A DNA stretch of 64,000 nucleotides. It comes from Nannochloropsis salina CCMP1776 (lineage: Eukaryota; Sar; Eustigmatophyceae; Eustigmatales; Monodopsidaceae). Position numbers and translations under genes: made by a program. The stretch spans positions 246-64,245 of the forward strand of contig SDOX01000110.1 of NCBI GenBank assembly GCA_004565275.1, read 5' to 3'. Positions 11,501-22,600 of this stretch are shown piece after piece. Positions within the stretch are counted from its first letter, which is position 1; each line of letters begins with the position of its first letter. The notes below the pieces were generated by a model. That model had not been told where the DNA came from. It did no database searches and was given only the letters and a program-made list of their open reading frames with translations.

Positions 11501-12602
11501 TGGGGATGGAACTAACGACGCACCGGCCTTGCGGGTGGCGGACGTGGGCCTGTCGATGGGTTTGAGCGGCACCGAGGTGGCCAAGGAGGCGTCGGACATT
11601 GTGATCATGGACGATAACTTCGCCAGCATTGTCAAGGCGGTTCTGTGGGGCCGGGGGGTCTTTGACAACATTCGGAAATTCTTGCAGTTTCAATTGACCG
11701 TCAATGTGGTCGCACTCACCATTACTTTCCTCTCCGCCGTGTCCGGGTATGACCCTCCCCTGAATGCGGTGATGATGCTGTGGGTGAATTTGATCATGGA
11801 CACCATGGGGGCGCTCGCCCTGGGAACAGAAGCCCCCACTCCGAATTTATTGGTGCGTCGTCCTTACAAGCGGAACGCCTCACTCATCTCCCGAACCATG
11901 TGGCGCAACATTTTGGTGCAATCCGGGTACCAAATCATCGTGCTGGTCCTCCTGCTACTCCGGGCGAACGACGTGCTGGCCTTTGAGGGGTGGTGGGTGC
12001 ACCGGCGCGGCTCGTCTCTTCCCGCCCCCATCGAGATGGGTTCCACCCGACACATGACGTTGATCTTCAACGCCTTTGTCTTCTGCCAAATTTTCAACGA
12101 ATTCAACGCCCGTTCCTTGGGCGACGACGTCAACATTTTGCGTGGCTTGGAAAAGAATCCGGTCTTTATCGGCATCATTTTCTTCACGGTCGTGGTCCAA
12201 TGGGTGGTTGTTCAATTCGGGGGAGAGTTCACCAAAACGGCGCCCTTGAGCGCGGAAGAGTGGCGGGCCACGGTGCTGCTGGGCATGTGCGCCATCCCCT
12301 TAGGTGTAGCCATGCGTTACTTACCCGTGAGCGAGAACCCGGACGATTTCGGAGGGACGGCAGAATCCGGCTTCGAAAACGTGGAGCCGTCGGGGGACGC
12401 GAAGCAAGCCTTAGCCCAGGCGCCTGCCCTCTATCACGTCCATCACCATGGGGCTCGGCGACGGGCACAAGTGTGGCGGTGGCTTGGCGTCCTTTTCCAA
12501 TTGTCCGTCTTGCTGGTCGTGCCCGTGCTGGTGGGTATTTGTGTAAAGGACCCGGAGCGTTGCCAATCCCTGGGGAATTTTCTTGACTTCTACAAGTTTT
12601 AG
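5593..12602 (+). CDS. Plasma-membrane-type (P2B) Ca2+-transporting ATPase, 18 exons
   Basis: It pumps Ca2+ out of the cytosol using ATP. By eye the exons are 5593-5649, 5757-5855, 6099-6240, 6412-6563, 6754-6837, 7145-7232, 7398-7540, 7700-7731, 7856-7925, 8147-8281, 8469-8601, 8771-8925, 9056-9226, 9370-9496, 9800-9935, 10298-10433, 10821-10919 and 11193-12602. Every join keeps phase and gives 1122 residues. Landmarks are an N-terminus [11 protein letters not shown] typical of P2B pumps, actuator loop NESSLTGEA, helix-4 PEGLP (about 317-321), phosphorylation site DKTGTLT (Asp about 360), nucleotide-binding GNKTEGALL, hinge TGDGTNDAP (about 756), and the C-terminal helices. A Gly/Ser/Pro insertion sits in exons 12-13. 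The long unbroken last exon carries the whole C-terminal membrane domain. Introns carry CCCT tracts before acceptors and GGGA tracts after donors. Family assignment is secure; the exact first exon is good but not proven. Confidence 0.92.
6355..6396. repeat. CCCT tract before a 3' splice site
   Basis: An (TCCC)n run of about 40 bases lies in ATPase intron 3, a little upstream of the acceptor at 6410-6411. It serves as, or extends, the polypyrimidine tract. Confidence 0.85.
6838..6882. repeat. GGGA tract right after a 5' splice site
   Basis: ATPase intron 5 opens with GT and runs straight into poly-G and (GGGA)n for about 45 bases. Such a tract could form G-quadruplexes in the transcript (inference). 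Confidence 0.85.
7555..7622. repeat. Mixed CCCT/CACT tetranucleotide tract in an intron
   Basis: (CCCT)n changes to (CACT)n and back within ATPase intron 7. The same CCCT/CACT mixture recurs near 43575-43620 and, in reverse complement, at 36090-36165. Confidence 0.8.
7936..8146. repeat. Intron with paired GGGA (5') and CCCT (3') tracts
   Basis: ATPase intron 9 (7926-8146) has GGGA repeats at about 7939-7980 near its donor and CCCT repeats at about 8088-8132 near its acceptor. The two tracts are complementary and could fold into a long hairpin in the pre-mRNA (inference). Confidence 0.75.
8602..8660. repeat. Long GGGA tract after a 5' splice site
   Basis: About twelve GGGA units directly follow the donor at 8602 in ATPase intron 11. 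Confidence 0.85.
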
Positions 12603-13625
12603 GGTTTTTTAAAAACGCGGAAGTTCTTGGGGGGCATGGAGCCGTACATGAGCAACATCCTACGTGGACGACGCGATAATTCAAGGCGATACGCTTCCGT
12701 AGGAAGGACGTGCGTGGATAATGTAGGAGTAGTTGGGCAACAATCAAAGAATAAAACATCAGTCAGCTTCATGCCTATTTTCTTCCTGTTTCTGTCGCTC
12801 TTTGTCAATTATTACTTCTTTAAATCGTAATGCATCCAGTATTGGAATCGCTACATCAAACGAGGGGCGGGGAAGTGAGCACCAAAGTGGCATGCGGCAT
12901 ATCCCACAATCGATACCACTGGTTTTGACAAAACTTTGGGAAACGCAGATATTTATGCAGGAAGCTATTTTCAGTGCCCAACAAAATATCGGTAAAGCGA
13001 TTAGACGCAGCACCAAGGCCAAGAAACTCTCCACCCCACTATCAAATAATGCTTTTGGTTGCTTCTGTCTGAAGGCTTTGCGACGCCCTTAGCATACGGG
13101 GCTGATGGCTTTTGGGTTATATGTTCCCGAAACGCTGACTGCTTGAACCTCCCCGTCCTGTGTTGAGCTGAGGGCCTCAGCACTTTTGGCAGCTTATAAA
13201 TACCTTCTGGTCGACTCAAACAGCGTGAAAGCACATCACTTCGTTGGGAGTAATCTGATCGGCAGCTGACACGGCAGTCAAGAAATTATGGAGCACAGAT
13301 TTTGGCAATTCGTACCAAAACTTCGGGTTGGCGATGCTTCAACCACAAAGCCGCCCCTCATCCCCTCTGCTTGCGAACATCCCATGGACCTGTATTCAAT
13401 CAATTTGATCAATTTGAAAGTCGGTCGATTATTGTAAAGCTTAATTCTTTGCTTATGAAGTCTGATTCATGATCGTATTGGGTAAGAAATGTCTTATATA
13501 GCGGGCCCCAAAAATCCCATATTCCTGTCAGAGAAGATCACAACCTAATGTGGATGTTCCCCTCTTTTGCCTTACAAAATTAGCACAGAGATATATCTGT
13601 CTGGTAACACAGACTGTCTCTTCTC
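12603..13625. other. Intergenic region between Ca2+ ATPase and DNA-PKcs
   Basis: About 1 kb lies between two genes on the same strand. It is AT-richer than the genes, has no GGGA/CCCT tracts and no supported exon. It should contain the ATPase 3' UTR and the PIKK promoter, but no motif stands out. Confidence 0.45.
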
Positions 13626-16600
13626 ATGACTCCTCTGTCTCCGACGACGGAACGATTGCGTTCCTTACTTTTCAGTCTGGCTGCCACCGTACGGCTGATC
13701 GGGCGGGGGACCAGGGGGGGCAGTAGAGCCGATGTGCTCACAATCGTTCATCAAATAACCCACCAGAGTCGAGTATCGCTGTCAAATCCAAGGATTTGGA
13801 ATGATGAGAAAATGACCATAGTGGCGCTATTATTTGACTCCACGGAACCGCCGGATTTATTGACGTTTTTAAGTGGGGGAGGAATAAGTTCCCAAGACGA
13901 GGGCAGAGAAGCGGCTGAGAGCCTTCGAAAGAGCAAGGAACAGGCCCTTATTTTCATATATGGCCTTATCAAGACACACCATGCATTAAAACTACTTCAA
14001 GGGTATGAAGGTCTCATTTTCCATGCCGTCTGGGGCGTCTACCGTCGGTCTGCAGGGAAGGTCAGAGGCATTTCCGAAGTCCTGTATCGCGACCTAAGAG
14101 TGGTGGCTTTACTCCTCCGTTTGTATCCTGAGCTCATAAATGAGCAGGTACAAATGGAAAGGGAAGATGAAGATTCGAATTACTTCTTGAGGGAAGAAGG
14201 TGCCCGGCGACACGAGCAAAAAGAGGTGGGGATGGAGGAAGAGGAGGAGGAGGAAGGGGAGGAGGAGGAGGATGCGTCACAGAGCGAAGAGGACAGCGAA
14301 GGCGAAGAGGAAGCAGAGATATCGAAATTTGTGGGCCCATGGGGCACAAAGGCTGGGGGAGGACACGGTCCTTTGCACATGGCAGTGCATACGGAAAGAC
14401 GACGAGAGATCCCGGTCGGCTATCAAATGCTGCGGGTCTTCCGCCGCCAGAGACGAGGTGTCAAGGGCCAGGCAAAAGCCACCCGGATGTACGGACAGGA
14501 AATGAAGACTGTGGCACTAGTTTTGGCGTTGATCTGGGAGCAAGTGATGGTAGAGGAGGACAGAGGGGCGGACGGTGGGTCGAAGATGGTCTTAAACGAA
14601 AGTCGCTTAGTAATGGAGCATTGCCAAGCGTTGTTGAGTAAGAGAGAGCCCCCTCAGCCAGACATAGCCGCCGGCATATTTGGAGCAATCGATCGACTCC
14701 TTAATATCTCCTCGGGACCGTTTGAAAATGGAAGAAGGGAGGACGGGAGGGAGGGGGGGAGGGAGGGAGGGAGGGAATTCTTATTCACACGGATGCGGGC
14801 CATTCTGGACGACTTTGTGCGAGGAAAACTAAGTCGGTACGCTCCAGTGGCTAAGATCCTCCGGCTTATGGAGCACCACGCCATCTTCTTTCGGGCATGT
14901 CTGACAAAGGAGAAGGGGACAAAGGGAGGAGGAGGCTTGATGCAGACGTTGGAATGGATCTCTGGCGTGTATCAGAGAGCCCAGCAGGTACGCCGAAGTA
15001 CACGATCTTGTTTCCCACTGTATTCTGGCTGGTACAATGCCTAGCCTTGCCCCCTTATAATTCCCGCCTCCTATTTTCCACCGCTTGCTCAGGTCAAGTC
15101 CTCCTCTTCCACCATCGAAAAACACGCCCTACCCGCTTGGGAGGCCGTCGTCACTCTCCTCGTGATGGAATGTGAGGAGCGTCAACGCTCCCTTCCTCCC
15201 TCCCTCCACCCATCCCTCCATCCTGACGTCATCCCTTTCCTCTCCCACTTTCAACGCCGGCTTCTTGACGCCCCGGGGACATGGGCCGAAGCGCTTGCAA
15301 CCGCTCGTGGGATCGGCATCCTAGCACCACTGTGGGCGGTGGCGCCGACAAAGGAAGGGAAGGAGGGCGGGAAGGATGGAGAAAGGGGTGTTGGAGGACT
15401 AGGTCCCTTGCTCCTTGATTTAGCCACCTTGGGGGAACGGATGCTCTCACAGTTGGACAAAAGTGCGGAGGAGGAAAGTAGAGAAGAAGGCGCGGGATGG
15501 TATGCTCTCCTACGTACATCGTTTGCCGTGCAATGGCGCTCGACGTTATTGGAGGCCACGGCGAGAATACTCGTGGCTGGCGTCAAAGAAAGGGAGGGCA
15601 AAAAGAAAGGGAAGGGACGGATTGATTTCCTGGGGGCAGCGCACCGAGCCTCTTTGGACTGGTGCGTTTCCATGGCCGCAGCGGTGGTTGGGAGCTACTG
15701 GAAGTTTCCTCGAGAACGTTCCGGGACTCGTCGGGCCTTGACGGCGATATTAAAAGCGTTGGGCGACATGCAACGCAAGGAAACGGAGGAAATGGAGGGT
15801 AGGAGGGAGGAAGGGCCATTGAGAGTGTTTTTGAACGCGGTGCTCCCTGTGGGAATGCTGCGGGTGGTATCAAGAGAGGATGTCATGAACGAGACAACTA
15901 GGAAGGAGGAAGCGGAAGTCTACGCGGGATTATGGCGCGAAATCATTGTCGCTTGCGGTCTTACAGCAGAAGAGGCGGAAAAGGGGCAAGAAGCCGTGGG
16001 TGCATCGGTACTACGGGGGCTTGTTGAAGAAGGAATGTTGAAGATAGTAGAGCGATTAGACTTGCGCTACACACTGATGATTGTGCCAGCCAAGGACGAT
16101 GCGGAGAAAGGGAGAGAGGTGGAGGAGGAGGAAAAATTGATCCCGTTCATGCCCATGGACCAAGAAATCCTCCTGTCTCTGACTGCTTTTTGGGAAAGCC
16201 TTTTCGCGCACGCCTTCCACGCCCCTCTCCTAGTCTCGCACATTCCCCTGGTGGCACCCCTCCTTGTCCGCCTTTCCTTGGCCTCTCCCGCGGTGTCCTG
16301 CCTCTATCGGCTCCTGGGTCTCCTCTTGCGCGCCCTGAAGGCGACGCAGGCTTTGCAAGGGTGGGACTCTGTAAGCAGAGGAGAGCAGGATGAGCGAGAG
16401 GAGGGAACGGGCTTGCAGGAAGATGCTGCTTGTCCCCGCTCGCGCCTTCCTCCTCCATTCACTTCCTCCCTCTTGGCCGCACCAGACATTCAGGCCCTCC
16501 ATCGGCTTTTTTCTAGCTACCTTCTTCGCGTCCTCCGGCGTCTAGACACGTTTCAAGATGAACTTTTGCTCTCAGCCCTCGGCATGCTCCTTGCTGCACC

Positions 16601-19600
16601 CCTCCCTCTCCTGCCCTTTCCCCGCCTGCTTACTGCCCTCCACCTCGCGCTTATCATCGGGACGGCCCATGCCCCCACGGCCCATGCAGCAATGCTGGTG
16701 CTCGAAGAGTGGCAGGAAGCAGCGGCGGAGGAAGCGTATCGACGTGGTGACGAGGAAGGAAGCGACGGAGGGCTGGTTGCTGCGTTTGATGCCTGCCTCC
16801 CCCGTATTTTACCTCTGTTTGATCGGTATTTGCGGGGAGGAACAGGGAGAGAGGCGGCTCCCAGAACGGAGCAAATAACCTTCCAAAAACGCATATTACG
16901 ATTTCTTGGGCATTTAGGAGGGAAAAATCAGGGAATTATCGCTTCAATGGAAGAAGAGATGGGTGAGCAGGAGGACATGGGTGGCGGGGGGGAGGGAGGC
17001 TCGGTCCACGTGGCGCTTCCATTCGAGGACCGCGCGGTGTCAGTGGTTGAGCTGGACGTATCTGTCGTGTTACCTCGGTTGCTCAACCTCGCCGAGCAGA
17101 AGGGAGAGGCACAAACCAAAGTTCTCGCATCAGAAAGCATCCATGCCTTAGTCCTCTACCTAGTGGGCCGGGGCGCCACCTCTCCCGCGTCTTCCCTCCC
17201 GCCCTCCGCCGTCTCCTCCTCTACGGCTTTCCTCCTTCGCTCGCTCTTTCCCACACTCATTCATCTGGCTGTAGACTTGAACGGGGTGATTCGTGCTTTA
17301 TTCTCCACGCTCATTTTCCAACTGATCCATTGGTACTCCCGGGTCCAGTCTGAGCACCCCGAAACTCGCGCCCTGTTGGATTCCCTCACGACTGGCTTGG
17401 CTGGTGGAGGGAAGAGGGGAAATTGTGAGGAAGATCGGGTGGGAAAGAGCGGAAATGGACCCGTGCGGCGCTTATGTGCCAGGGGCGTGGCTGAATTTGT
17501 ACGGTATGCGATCAAACAGAGCAGCAACAAGATGACTACCTCTCCTGTAGGTGTGGCATCTTTGATGGCCCGCTTGGAACGCATGGCACGTCATCCTAGA
17601 AGAAGCTTCAGGATAGGGGGCGCGTTGGCTTTGCGTTTGTCGGTCAGGTACTTACGGGAGGAAACAACTTTGGTACGCTTGTACGTCTTACGACTCTTGC
17701 AGGGGGGCTTGGAGGGGCTGCAGGTCGGGAGGCGGGCAGTGGAGGAGGAAAAGGAGGACGAAGAAGAGAAGGAGGAATTTGAAAAATTGGTGGACGCATG
17801 CTTGGCCGTGTGTCCTCGGTATTTGCGCAGAGGGATGGACACTGCCGAATTACTGGGGAGGGTGAGGGCGAGGGAGGAGGAGGGGGGAGGACCAGCATCC
17901 TTGTGGGAGTTGGTGGATTGGATATGGTCACATGCAGCTGCCAGGGAGCCCATTTTTCGCAAAAAATGTCAAGAAGCCTTGACGACCTTGCTTCCCCTCT
18001 TGCCAGACCCTCCCGGGGGGGAGCCTACTCATCCTTCTCTTCAGTTCACCAGGGTGGCCTCTTCTCTTTCGTTGTCGTCCTCAACGCTTAATTCTCGCGC
18101 TTGGAAGGAACAAAAACTCCGCCGATGGATTTGGGCCCGTGGACCCGCAGAGGTTCTGCACATCGTCGAAGGGACGCTTGTGGACGATGTGCTGCATTAT
18201 CAAGAAGGGGAGAAGGAGGAAGGAAAGCACAAACCGAGTCGCATGGCCAAGGAGGAGCAGGAGAGTCAGAGCCGGGCGAAAGAGGATTTCGAGGAGGATT
18301 GGGCGGAGACGAAGCAACGACAGGGGCCACGTGCCTCCAAATTGCGGAGAATTCAAAGTGGAATCCCGAAGGGAAAAGACGAGGGGACAAGACAGGAGGG
18401 AGGGGAAGGGTCAAAGGCAAGGGGGTGGAAGGAGAGCCTCGGCGAGGGCAAATCACCTGAAGCGGTCATACGAAGTCTGGAGACGCTACAAGCAGCCGTG
18501 GACACTTATACGTGGCTGTTCTCTCGGGGTATTTTTCCAATGTCGGCATTTTTCGGGGGCAATGAGGCCTCTGGGCCTGCGTCCATTGCATCTTTTCTCC
18601 CCTCTCTTTCGTCTGCTCCCCAGCATTCTGCTACCCTCCCTCGTCGGCCTCCTCCTCCGTCTGCATCCCTGCCTCTGAGTCCAGATCGAGGCGCACGGAG
18701 GGGGAAGGGCGTGCAGGGGGAGGAGGCGGAGGTTGTGGAGGACAAGGCGGCTTCTATGGGAAAGGAGAAACGAAAGCGGGTCGATGACTCGGATCTCACT
18801 CCTTCCCCCCCCGTCCCCTCGGCTTCCAATCTCTTGGTCTGCATTCACACCATCCTACTCCATGTCTGGACACATGGGGGAGAGGATGAAAAGGAGGGTG
18901 GAGGAGAGACTGAGAGAGGAATCGAGGCATCTGATACCCAGTCTGTGGAAACAATCGTTGCCTTACGACGCACGAGCGTCGAATCCCTCGTCCACACATT
19001 GAATTTCCTGTCCCTCCTTTTGGAAGGAGAGGAAAAGATGAGGGAGAAAGAAGAGGAGGAGACGCAGGAGAAAAGGAAGGACAAAGCGGCTACGCCGGCT
19101 CAAAAGGGCAGAGGGGCTGAAGCGCCCGAGAAAGGAAGGGATGGAGAGACCACCGACATTGGACCAGTCCGCTCCTTGGAGCGAGCCCAGCTGCTGGTCA
19201 GGGCAGGATTGTGGAGCATCCCAATGCAGCGGTTGCTGGCATGGTGCCTTTTTCACCCTTGGAAAAGGCGTTCCTCGACCGAGGAAGGTCTTGGCACGGC
19301 CGTGTGCAGCCGACCCGAAGAGGACGCGACGGTCGCTCAAGCCCTACCCGGAGCGGTCCAACGCTTTCTTCGGCATTGGCGTCTTTTGGATCAAGCGGCA
19401 GCAGCATCCACCCTGCCTGGTGCCATTTCTTCCTCCCTTTCTCCCTCCATCGTTCATACACTCCGAGGTATGCTTCCCTCGTCCCCGCCCTCCTCTTCTC
19501 CTCCATCCCTCCCCACTCTACCGCATCCGGCCACGCTCCCCCTTGACCTGTCCTCCTGCGATTTGGAAGAGAAAGAATGGGCCTTACGCGCCGTCGCCAC

Positions 19601-22600
19601 CTTGCACGCACTTGGCATGCTTGAGGGTGTTTTGAGCGAGAAGGAGGAGGGCAGTGGCGAGCGCAATATCGGAGGAAGGGCCACGGTGTCTCTGGCTCGC
19701 TATTTGTTTGACCACTTGAGCGATCCTTCCTTCCCCGTCCACCTTTCACCGAGGTCGAGGCATGTTGCGGGCTCTCTTTTCCTTCTCGCCGTCACTCTGG
19801 GACTTCCCCTGTCTCCGCCCCCCCCCGCATCATCCATTCCTTCCCCCCCCTCCTCCCGCAGCTTGACTGATGTCCTGCTGGACGTCTGTCGGGGAAGGAG
19901 GGACGATGACCTGTCGCGTGGGGCGCTTTTTCAACGGCACTTTGCGCCCGAGATCGCTGAAACCTTGGCTGTGGCTCAATCAGGGAGAGATTGTTTAGCC
20001 TTGCTGTTGAACTATGCGACCCGCAGCGAGTCGTGCGGGGGGGAAGTCGACAGCTCGCATCCTGACGAAGGAGAAACCCACAAAGAAAAGAAATTAGCGC
20101 TTGGAGGGAGCGAAGGAATGACCGAGGTAATCAAAAGCCGCCTTCACTCTTTATTTGTGGAGGTGATTGAGTGGCTCTTGAACCGGCCTGCCCTCCTCGA
20201 CCAGGAAGCCGCTGCCGTCCTCCGCCTCTGCCTCCTCGCCCCTTTCCTCCTTCCTCCCCTCCCTTCCTCCTCCTTTCCTTCAAGTTTCTCCACAGCTGCG
20301 GCCATAAACCATCTTGCACTCCTCCATCGCCTTTTCCGCTTAGAGGCCTCCCTCCCTCCCTCCCTTCGGCCCGACCTTGGGCACGACCCCCGGGTCCGCT
20401 CCCTCCTCCTCCACCTTCTGGTCAGCCAGGAAGGAGAGGTTAACGTCAAATGTGCGGCCCTCGAACTTCTTCCATACGTTCTGTCCTGTGGAGTAGGGAA
20501 GCGAGAGGAAAAGGGCGGGAGCAAAGACGGAAACGTCGATGGCGGGGAAGGCGCGCTCATGGAGGCGGTGGAGGAGGGCATAACGGCCGGGCGGTTTTTC
20601 CCCGTCGTATCCTCCTGGGAATGGGCTCCAGGGCGGGATGGAGGAAGCGAAGGAGGGAAAGACACGAGAAGGCGAGACGCCAACTACCTGCTGCTTCTTC
20701 GCGCGCTTTTGCGCGCAGTAGGGGCCGCAGCGAATTACGGTTTGGCCATCGTCGCTGTCCAGCATTTTCAGGAAGGCAGAGGGCATCGGTTTTATTCCTT
20801 GTTAAGAGCGGCTCTCCATCAGATGGTGAGGAAACTCGTCCAATTTCAATCACCCTTGAGAAAACGCACGGAGTCCTCCGTGCTGTGGCAGAGCGCGAAG
20901 GACAGGGAGGGCGGGAGGGAAGCCGAGGAGGCGACCGGAGAGGAAGAAGGAAAGAGCCCACAATCCCCCCCTCCAGTGGAAGTGGCAGTTGTCGTGTGGG
21001 AGACCTTGTTGCACGGTTCCATGGGCTACGTGAAGAAATTGCTAGTGCTGGACACCCTCTTGCTTCCCCTCTGCCAGCAAATGCCTGTCCAGGGCGGGCT
21101 CCTTGAATTTTTGCAGGCTTTCCCCCGGTCTCAGGGAGGAGGGGAGGGAGGAGGGCAAGGAAGGCGGGAAGAAGGGCAGAAAGGAAGAACATCACCAGGA
21201 CCAAGCAACCTGTTGCAGGGCATAGTGGAGATAATCGGCCAACCCCTGGTCTCTGCGACGCAGGGGGCAAAAGAAGGCGGGAGAAGGGTGGGAAAGGATG
21301 ACGAGAATGCGCTTCTCCTCCCACGAATCTGTGCCTATTCCCTTCTGAGAGTAATCTACGATCGATTTTCACCCGGCACCATCAAATCCTCCCTCGATCC
21401 TCTGATTCCATCGAACCTCATCTCCTCCTCCTCCTCCTCCTCCTCCTCCTCGGTGCTCAATCGAATCGTGGCCAAAACGGTGCCGCCCGCCTTCCGCCTC
21501 CCTCTTACTGGAGGAGACGAGAAAGAGGAGGGGACAGAGGGAGAGAACGAGCAAATGAAGGTCGAAGGGAGGGAGGGTTTGGCGTCAACAGCCGCGATGC
21601 GCCGACGAGCGGCAGTCGCTGCCTATGAATGCGTGGTGGCATTTGCTCTGAAGACGCAAAGCAAAGCACACGTGGTTGCCGCATTATGCATTGAAGCCGA
21701 CAAAAAATCCTTTCAGTGGTGTCATGGACTAGGGTATTTGAACCAGGTCTGGGGGGGGAGGGTAAAGGAGGGAAGGGGGCAGAAGGGAGGGAGGAAGGGA
21801 CAGGGGCAGGGAAGCAGGATCGGAAGGAAAATTTGCGTTGCTCGTCTTCGCTTTGGCGCTCATATCCTTCATCTCCTCCTCATAATTCCCACCTTTCCTT
21901 CCTCTTTTTGTTGCAAGATTATCGATCCTGGCAGAAATTACACCTTTAGGCCCTGGGAAAAGGGCACCAACCGTCTCCTTCCTTCTTCCTCCTCTCCTTC
22001 TTCCTCTCCTCCTCCCTCTTCCTCTTTCAAGCTCATGATTGGGAGCACCCTCGCTTATGGAGGGACGTTGACACTTGCTTTGGGTGGCTATTCGCAAGCA
22101 GGTGCCTCAATGCTCTCCCTCTCCTCCCTTGCGCCTACCTTAAGTCTAGAGGAAGAGGAGGGAGAAGTCGCGGGAGGGCTACAAAAGGAGGGAAGGATAA
22201 AGAGAGGAAAGAAGAAGAAATGGAAGGGATCGCTCACATTACAGAGCCAATTAAAGGTCCTGGAAGCGGGAGGCCGAGGGCAAGGAGATGACATGGAGGA
22301 AGAGCCGCAAGACGGGGAGGAGGACGAAACACCAGAAGAGACATCCTCCCAAAGGTCAGAGGACGCGTGGGACCCGTCCTCTCCCCCTTCCTCCTCTCCT
22401 TCCCCCTCCTCTTCCCGCGCCACTTTTGCCCCGGCGTTGCGACGACTCCGGGACTTGAACCGCGAGACCTGCATGCCCTCCTTTATGGCCGTTTTAGACA
22501 CTTTAGGCGCCAAATCCGTCCAGCGTCAGCAACAAGAGCAATCGCCGCAGTTTTCCGAGAATGGGCAGCAACGCGAGAGGCCTGCCTGGATGTTGGCCTT

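Noticed and set aside
22440-22475. tRNA T-arm-like string (complement of GGTTCAAGTCCCGG)
   Set aside because: It lies in frame within the DNA-PKcs coding sequence, and no cloverleaf can be drawn around it. I found no tRNA elsewhere by eye.
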